From the NCBI RefSeq assembly GCF_050113635.1, contig NZ_JBNJLT010000008.1:47832-111831 (forward strand): a stretch of 64,000 nt of DNA, read 5' to 3'. Source of the stretch: Marinimicrobium sp050113635. Its GTDB lineage: Bacteria; Pseudomonadota; Gammaproteobacteria; Pseudomonadales; Cellvibrionaceae. Each line of letters opens with the position of its first letter. Position 1 is the stretch's first letter. This document shows, piece by piece, positions 60,103 to 64,000 of this stretch. The notes below the pieces were generated by a model. It saw only the letters and a list, made by a program, of their open reading frames with translations. It did not search any database and was not told the origin of the DNA. Made by a program: the position numbers and the translations under genes.

Positions 60103-60999
60103 TCAGTCCAGCAGATGTCCACCCCAGCCCAGCTTCGAGCGGCAGCGCTCATAGAAATTGTGATTGAGCGGGTGAATGAGCGTCAGCTGTTTCGGCTTTT
60201 TGCGGATGACGACTTCATCGCCAGGGTGGATGCGAAAATGTAATTGCCCGTCACAGGTCACCTGGGGGCTGGCGTTATTGTACTCACCCACGAGGATTTT
60301 GATGTGGCTGTCGCCAGGCACGACCATCGGGCGGCTGCTCAACGTGTGAGGGTTCATAGGCACCAGGCCAATGGCATCGAGCCTGGGGTGCAGGATAGGT
60401 CCGCCGCCGCTGAGGGCGTACGCCGTGGAGCCGGTCGGGGTGGAAACGATCATGCCGTCGGAGCGCTGGCTGGTCACAAAGTGATCGTCCACGTACAGCT
60501 CAAATTCCAGCATACGGATCAACTCACCGGGGTGCAGTACCACATCGTTCAGGGCATCACCGGCACTGATTAACTGGCCCCGGCGCCGAACTTCTGTGTC
60601 GAGTAAAAACCGCTGCTCTGCTACGTATTGACCGGCGAGCACTTCGGCCACTTTTTGCTCGATGTCGTCAGGGGTAATGTCCGTCAGGAAGCCGAGTCGG
60701 CCACGGTTAACACCCAACAGGGGGACACCGCTATTGACCAGGGCGCGCGCGCCACTGAGCATGCTGCCATCGCCACCGACCACAATGACCAGATCGCAAT
60801 AGCTGCCCAGATCTTCGAGTGAGGCCGTGCAGCTGGCCCCTTTCTGCAAACTTTTATCCGGCAGATGGTCAGCGGTTTCCTGCTCCAGCACAAACGCCTT
60901 TCCCTGATCCTGAAGAAAGCGGATCAGGCGCTTGAGAGAGTACACCGCACTATCGCTGTTGCGGCGTACGATCAGGCCAATGGTAGTAAACTCGGGCAT
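60103..60999 (-). CDS. nadK: NAD kinase
   Basis: The 298-aa enzyme makes NADP from NAD. The motif VVGGDGSMLSGARAL near residue 73 and NRGRLGFLTDI near 100 are diagnostic, with SGGGPILHPRLDAI later. Length is standard for the gammaproteobacterial enzyme. Confidence 0.97.
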   Translation of the reverse strand: MPEFTTIGLIVRRNSDSAVYSLKRLIRFLQDQGKAFVLEQETADHLPDKSLQKGASCTASLEDLGSYCDLVIVVGGDGSMLSGARALVNSGVPLLGVNRGRLGFLTDITPDDIEQKVAEVLAGQYVAEQRFLLDTEVRRRGQLISAGDALNDVVLHPGELIRMLEFELYVDDHFVTSQRSDGMIVSTPTGSTAYALSGGGPILHPRLDAIGLVPMNPHTLSSRPMVVPGDSHIKILVGEYNNASPQVTCDGQLHFRIHPGDEVVIRKKPKQLTLIHPLNHNFYERCRSKLGWGGHLLD

Positions 61000-61022
61000 T
61001 CAGGCGGTCTCCGAAAAAACGA

Positions 61023-62162
61023 TTAGGACCGCTCACGGCTGGCCCTGCCCTCTTTTAACACATAAGGGGTCGTGTCTTCGAGTTCATCGGCCCAAACGGG
61101 CTTGGAAAACAACGGGGGGTCGTTGTCCAGCGCATGGGCCCGATAGCCCTGCTGGCGCAGTAAATGCGCCGTGGCGCGGCTGCGGCGCCCGGTATCGCAA
61201 TAGCACAAATACTCCTGCGAATCGGACAACAGGCGCGATTTGATGGCCAGCAAGCCCAGCGGGATATTGACCGCGCCCTGTAGGTGACCGTGGTTGTATT
61301 CCTCCTCACTGCGGGTATCCACCAACACCGCACCACGCTCCCGCACGGCCTGTAACGTGCTTAACGTCAGCGTCGGCACTTCCGGGGCGCGCAGCAATCG
61401 GTAGAAATCCTGCTTGTCCAGCTCCATCAAGACCCCATCGGTGAGCATCCGCACCCGGGCGTTGCGGGGCGCATCATTGACGAGGGCGTCCTCCCCGAAA
61501 CAGCGACCCGGCCCAATGACCGCCAGATGAGTCCAGCGCTGCTCTTCATGGCGATGGACCTCGGCCTGTCCCTCCTTGATAAAGTAGCAGCAGCGGCCCA
61601 TTTCACCCTGACGAATAACGGTTTCCCCAGCGTAAACCACGCGAGGGGTCAGCCGGTACAGTATTTGTTCCACATTGAGGGGCGGGACTTTGAAGAACAG
61701 GTTGGACTGCAACAGTGTGCTGATCCACTCCCCGTCCTCATCCAGATCGCGGCGCCGAGCTATGTTCAGGCGCAGGTAGTCAGCTACCTGGCTCCAGGTC
61801 AGGCGCTCGTCGAGACGCTCACTGTTGAGCCGTAACACACTGCAATCGGTCACCGCTTCCGCCGTCACCGCTCGCGGCTGGCGGTGTGCCAGCGGCATGA
61901 GCGTCGCCCGACCTTTAATGCGCGATTCACTGCCATCGGCGTCGATCAGACGCACCTCACCGTGCAACAGGTAGACGTGCTGCCCGTCGTATTCTCCCGC
62001 CTGAAATAGCGGTTGACCGGCAAAGACCACTTCGCTCTGCACACCGCTCAAAAGATCCTGAAGCTGGCTTGCGCTGAGGTCTTTCAAGGGCACCAGTGTG
62101 CGCGCCACCAGGGTATCGACATCCGGTTCCCCGGCGAGAGGGTGAGCTTGCGCTGACGGCAT
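61023..62162 (-). CDS. double cyclic nucleotide-binding domain plus rhodanese protein
   Basis: The 379-aa protein has two cNMP-binding folds (about 25-130 and 150-265) and a C-terminal rhodanese domain (about 275-360) with the active-site Cys in CYCDTGRRS. The second fold keeps a phosphate-binding cassette (GPGRCFGEDALVNDAPRNAR), so it could bind cAMP or cGMP. No DNA-binding or kinase domain is present. A sensor coupling cyclic nucleotide to sulfurtransferase chemistry is possible; partners are unknown. Confidence 0.87.
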   Translation of the reverse strand: MPSAQAHPLAGEPDVDTLVARTLVPLKDLSASQLQDLLSGVQSEVVFAGQPLFQAGEYDGQHVYLLHGEVRLIDADGSESRIKGRATLMPLAHRQPRAVTAEAVTDCSVLRLNSERLDERLTWSQVADYLRLNIARRRDLDEDGEWISTLLQSNLFFKVPPLNVEQILYRLTPRVVYAGETVIRQGEMGRCCYFIKEGQAEVHRHEEQRWTHLAVIGPGRCFGEDALVNDAPRNARVRMLTDGVLMELDKQDFYRLLRAPEVPTLTLSTLQAVRERGAVLVDTRSEEEYNHGHLQGAVNIPLGLLAIKSRLLSDSQEYLCYCDTGRRSRATAHLLRQQGYRAHALDNDPPLFSKPVWADELEDTTPYVLKEGRASRERS

Positions 62163-62179
62163 TGTAAATGTCCTTCTGT

Positions 62180-62219
62180 TTATACGGCCAGGTGGCTATT
62201 TATACGGCCAGGTGGCTAT
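62180..62219. repeat. 20-base tandem duplication
   Basis: TTATACGGCCAGGTGGCTAT occurs twice without a gap (62180-62199, 62200-62219) in the space between the cNMP/rhodanese gene and the coiled-coil gene. The second copy holds the stop codon of the latter. A recent slippage duplication is likely. Confidence 0.9.
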
Positions 62220-63547
62220 GTCGCCAGACGTTGACGCTGAACGATTTGGTGGGTGGCGCAACGGTCACTTTCTCCCGCGTGGAAATCGGCTGGATGCCCG
62301 ACCGTGACCAGCGGCTCCCCACACGACTCGCCCTCTGTCGTGCTGGCCGCACATTCCGGTTGACGGCAATGCGCTAACCAGTCCCGGTAAACCGGGAGCG
62401 ACACGCCAGCTTCACGTGCGGCAAACGCTTCGGGGTTATCGAGATAATCCCCCACCTCATCCGGCGAAACCGTGACAGGCCCCACACCGGGTTGAAAAGC
62501 CACCAGCTTCAGTCCGGCCTGGTCCAGACGTTCCAGCAGATGCCCTTCCCCACGCAGCAACAGCGACTGGTTTTCCTGCCGCAACCGCGCAATTTCCTCC
62601 TTCAACGCGCTTTCCTGTTGATGGCGGTACAGCAGTTCCATTTCGCGCATTTCCAACCGCTCTTCCAGTGCCATCGTCTCGTTTTGCAGACGGGTACTGA
62701 ACTCCAGTTCGTAATGCTCACGCATGGCTTGCCACTGCGCATCGTCGTCCTGGCGCACAGTCTTCAGTTTACGACTGAAGTATTCACGCATGCCGTCGAT
62801 TTTTTGCAGTTTAGCACTGAAATCCTCTTTTAAGGATTCCAGCCGCCCAGTCAACTCGCGATTGTGCGCCTGCAACTGGTGGACTTTGTCTCGGTACAGT
62901 TCGAGGCGATGCTGATGATTCCGGCTCAGCTCTTCGCGTTGCCGTTGGTGTCGGTTATTGATCGTGGTGATTCGCAGGCGCTGCTCTTTGAGCAGGCGCG
63001 CCAGCCGGTCACGCATGGCCTGGGAATACTGTTGGTGGAGTGCTTTTTTAATTTCCTGGGCTTCGCGATGCGCCAGTGCCGTATCGGCCTGCGGCTCGAG
63101 CTGGCGACGAATGAGTCCCAGCCGATTGCTCGTGACCGCTTTGCGCAACATAACAAAGCTATTGCGTCCCGGCTGCATGTCCGGGTCCCACAGGGATGAG
63201 CGCTGCCACACGGCCGGACACTGACTAAAGCAGACCAGCCGGATCGGACCGGCGCCCAGGTCTGGCCCGCCAGCGGCCTGGGCCACCAGCGTCTGTAACG
63301 GCAGGTTCCAACGGTTGTCTGCGATCCCTCGCGCGTCAAAGGCAATCAGGAAAAAGACCAAAGCGGTAATCTGCAATTGCGAGTCGATAACCAGATAGGC
63401 AGCGCGCGCTGTTTTGCCAGCGTATTCCGGCATGGGCACAAAGCCGTCAAGGATGGCCTCGAATTCCGGGTAGAGCATTTCGCGGGCAATGTGATCCTCG
63501 ACAAAGAAGAACACCGCTTCGGTGGGAGCCTGGCTAGGGGTGGCCAT
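62216..63547 (-). CDS. coiled-coil protein of unknown function
   Basis: From ATG 63547 this is a 443-aa protein; a TTG 18 codons upstream is less likely. Residues 1-140 form a globular domain (EAVFFFVEDHIAREMLYPEF, AYLVIDSQLQITALVFFLIA). About 150-355 is a long charged coiled coil rich in Arg, Gln and Glu. A C-terminal Cys/His-rich tail contains HCRQPEC and later cysteines that might bind metal. I do not recognise a family with certainty. It follows the cNMP/rhodanese gene region on the same strand. Confidence 0.8.
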   Translation of the reverse strand: MATPSQAPTEAVFFFVEDHIAREMLYPEFEAILDGFVPMPEYAGKTARAAYLVIDSQLQITALVFFLIAFDARGIADNRWNLPLQTLVAQAAGGPDLGAGPIRLVCFSQCPAVWQRSSLWDPDMQPGRNSFVMLRKAVTSNRLGLIRRQLEPQADTALAHREAQEIKKALHQQYSQAMRDRLARLLKEQRLRITTINNRHQRQREELSRNHQHRLELYRDKVHQLQAHNRELTGRLESLKEDFSAKLQKIDGMREYFSRKLKTVRQDDDAQWQAMREHYELEFSTRLQNETMALEERLEMREMELLYRHQQESALKEEIARLRQENQSLLLRGEGHLLERLDQAGLKLVAFQPGVGPVTVSPDEVGDYLDNPEAFAAREAGVSLPVYRDWLAHCRQPECAASTTEGESCGEPLVTVGHPADFHAGESDRCATHQIVQRQRLAT

Positions 63548-63692
63548 AGGTAACTCAGGGAAGTTGGGGATTTTTCCCTCAGTTAACGCTAAAAGTCGCA
63601 AGGACTCAAGGGCAGTCGCGAGTTATGCCGCTTACTTGGCATCCCGCCTGTGACCCGGTCGGCAGAATGCCGGGCCGGGGAATCGGTTCTAT

Positions 63693-63722
63693 GTTACAGC
63701 TCGGAGTGTTACAGCTCGGAGT
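63693..63722. repeat. 15-base tandem duplication
   Basis: GTTACAGCTCGGAGT occurs twice in tandem (63693-63707, 63708-63722). On the minus strand it duplicates the last codons and stop (YSEL-stop) of the small acidic ORF, so a second stop lies just downstream of the first. Confidence 0.9.
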
Positions 63723-63846
63723 AATCGTCCGCCGCGTCGTCATCGCTGTCGTCCAGATAATACTCCAGCAGGTCTTCCATATAGTCTTCCACAATCAGTC
63801 TCCCAAATGGGTTTAATGGAGGAGTCCTTTCCTTGCGCCGATCCAT
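63709..63846 (-). CDS. small acidic protein
   Basis: A 45-aa ORF from ATG 63846: MDRRKERTPPLNPFGRLIVE, then DYMEDLLEYYLDDSDDDAAD and the end YSEL. A basic proline-rich N-terminus precedes a strongly acidic C-terminus. No Shine-Dalgarno is evident at 63846; ATG 63780 would leave only the acidic half. I do not know a family. The composition is not random, so it may be a real small gene. Confidence 0.4.
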   Translation of the reverse strand: MDRRKERTPPLNPFGRLIVEDYMEDLLEYYLDDSDDDAADDYSEL

Positions 63847-63969
63847 CGGGGAGGATATTAAGGGTGACGTGTGACAGTTTGATGATTGGGCGCTGGCGCG
63901 CTGTGCCAAACGGCTGTCCTGCCGTTTGGTCGAACCCGGATGCGGCTTCTCGCCCACCCAAACCACAAT

Positions 63970-64000
63970 ACAAACAAAAACGGCCCACACTTTCGTGTGG
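63970..64000 (-). terminator. terminator of a gene upstream of the window edge
   Basis: On the minus strand CCACAC-GAAA-GTGTGG (63985-64000) is a perfect 6-bp stem with a GNRA-type loop, followed by GCCGTTTTTGTTTG. It belongs to a minus-strand gene beyond 64000. The stem may extend past the window edge. Confidence 0.75.

Noticed and set aside
59175..60167. Plus-strand frame of 330 codons opposite the metallophosphoesterase
   Set aside because: The minus strand carries all metal-binding motifs; the plus frame has no family features.
1..64000. CRISPR arrays, tRNA or rRNA genes
   Set aside because: No regularly spaced repeats and no tRNA- or rRNA-like sequence were noticed on either strand by eye; no search program was run.

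Overview
The window is a chromosomal segment of a moderately GC-rich marine-type gammaproteobacterium. Housekeeping genes (tmk, holB, pilZ, tatD, lpxH, ppiB, pepN, yeaC-like, nadK, dUTPase), a NirBD/NasA nitrate-assimilation cluster with a NasR-type ANTAR regulator, and a TraF-like envelope protein together resemble Cellvibrionaceae and relatives (Marinimicrobium/Saccharophagus type). That placement is inference. No tRNA, rRNA, CRISPR array or intact insertion sequence was seen.

Layout. 1-2.4 kb: a partial epimerase gene (-) and two coupled family-2 glycosyltransferases (+). 2.4-19.4 kb: a long minus-strand surface-polysaccharide operon. In transcription order it holds a 912-aa double glycosyltransferase, sulfotransferase, glycosyltransferase, hexapeptide acyltransferase, sulfotransferase, two GT92-like transferases, a double GT2, the ABC exporter wzm/wzt, rmlA, rmlC, rmlB, a third sulfotransferase and rmlD. 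The likely product is a rhamnose-containing, sulfated polysaccharide exported by an ABC transporter. 20-23.4 kb: a very large lipoprotein with FG-GAP-like repeats. 23.4-25.7 kb: an accessory patch with two type II toxin-antitoxin pairs embedded in remains of Rpn/DUF4351 nuclease genes and a phd antitoxin remnant. 25.7-27.1 kb: a beta-CASP metallo-hydrolase.

27.1-40 kb is the nitrate-assimilation regulon: nirB-nirD-FAD reductase-nasA-cobA (-), and divergently a nitrate transporter plus a fused PP2C phosphatase/Ser-Thr kinase (+), followed by a convergent NIT-ANTAR antiterminator gene. The divergent intergenic region carries, on each strand, a sigma-54-like promoter followed by two hairpins with A1/G4 hexaloops. 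The second hairpin of each pair overlaps a terminator arm. This predicts NasR antitermination in both directions and is the best-supported regulatory discovery here.

40.1-43.8 kb: cysD and cysNC, which make APS and PAPS. CysD is preceded in frame by an uninterrupted 287-codon IS630-like HTH extension. PAPS is the sulfate donor that the three sulfotransferases would need. 43.8-44.5 kb: a decayed thrombospondin-type-3-repeat gene and AT-rich sequence. 44.5-64 kb: SPFH/NfeD pair, RfaH-like regulator, ugd, dUTPase, tatD, pilZ, holB, rluA, traF-like, tmk, ppiB, lpxH, pepN, yeaC-like, rhomboid protease, metallophosphoesterase, nadK, a double cNMP-binding/rhodanese protein, a coiled-coil protein and a small acidic ORF. 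A terminator for an upstream minus-strand gene closes the window.
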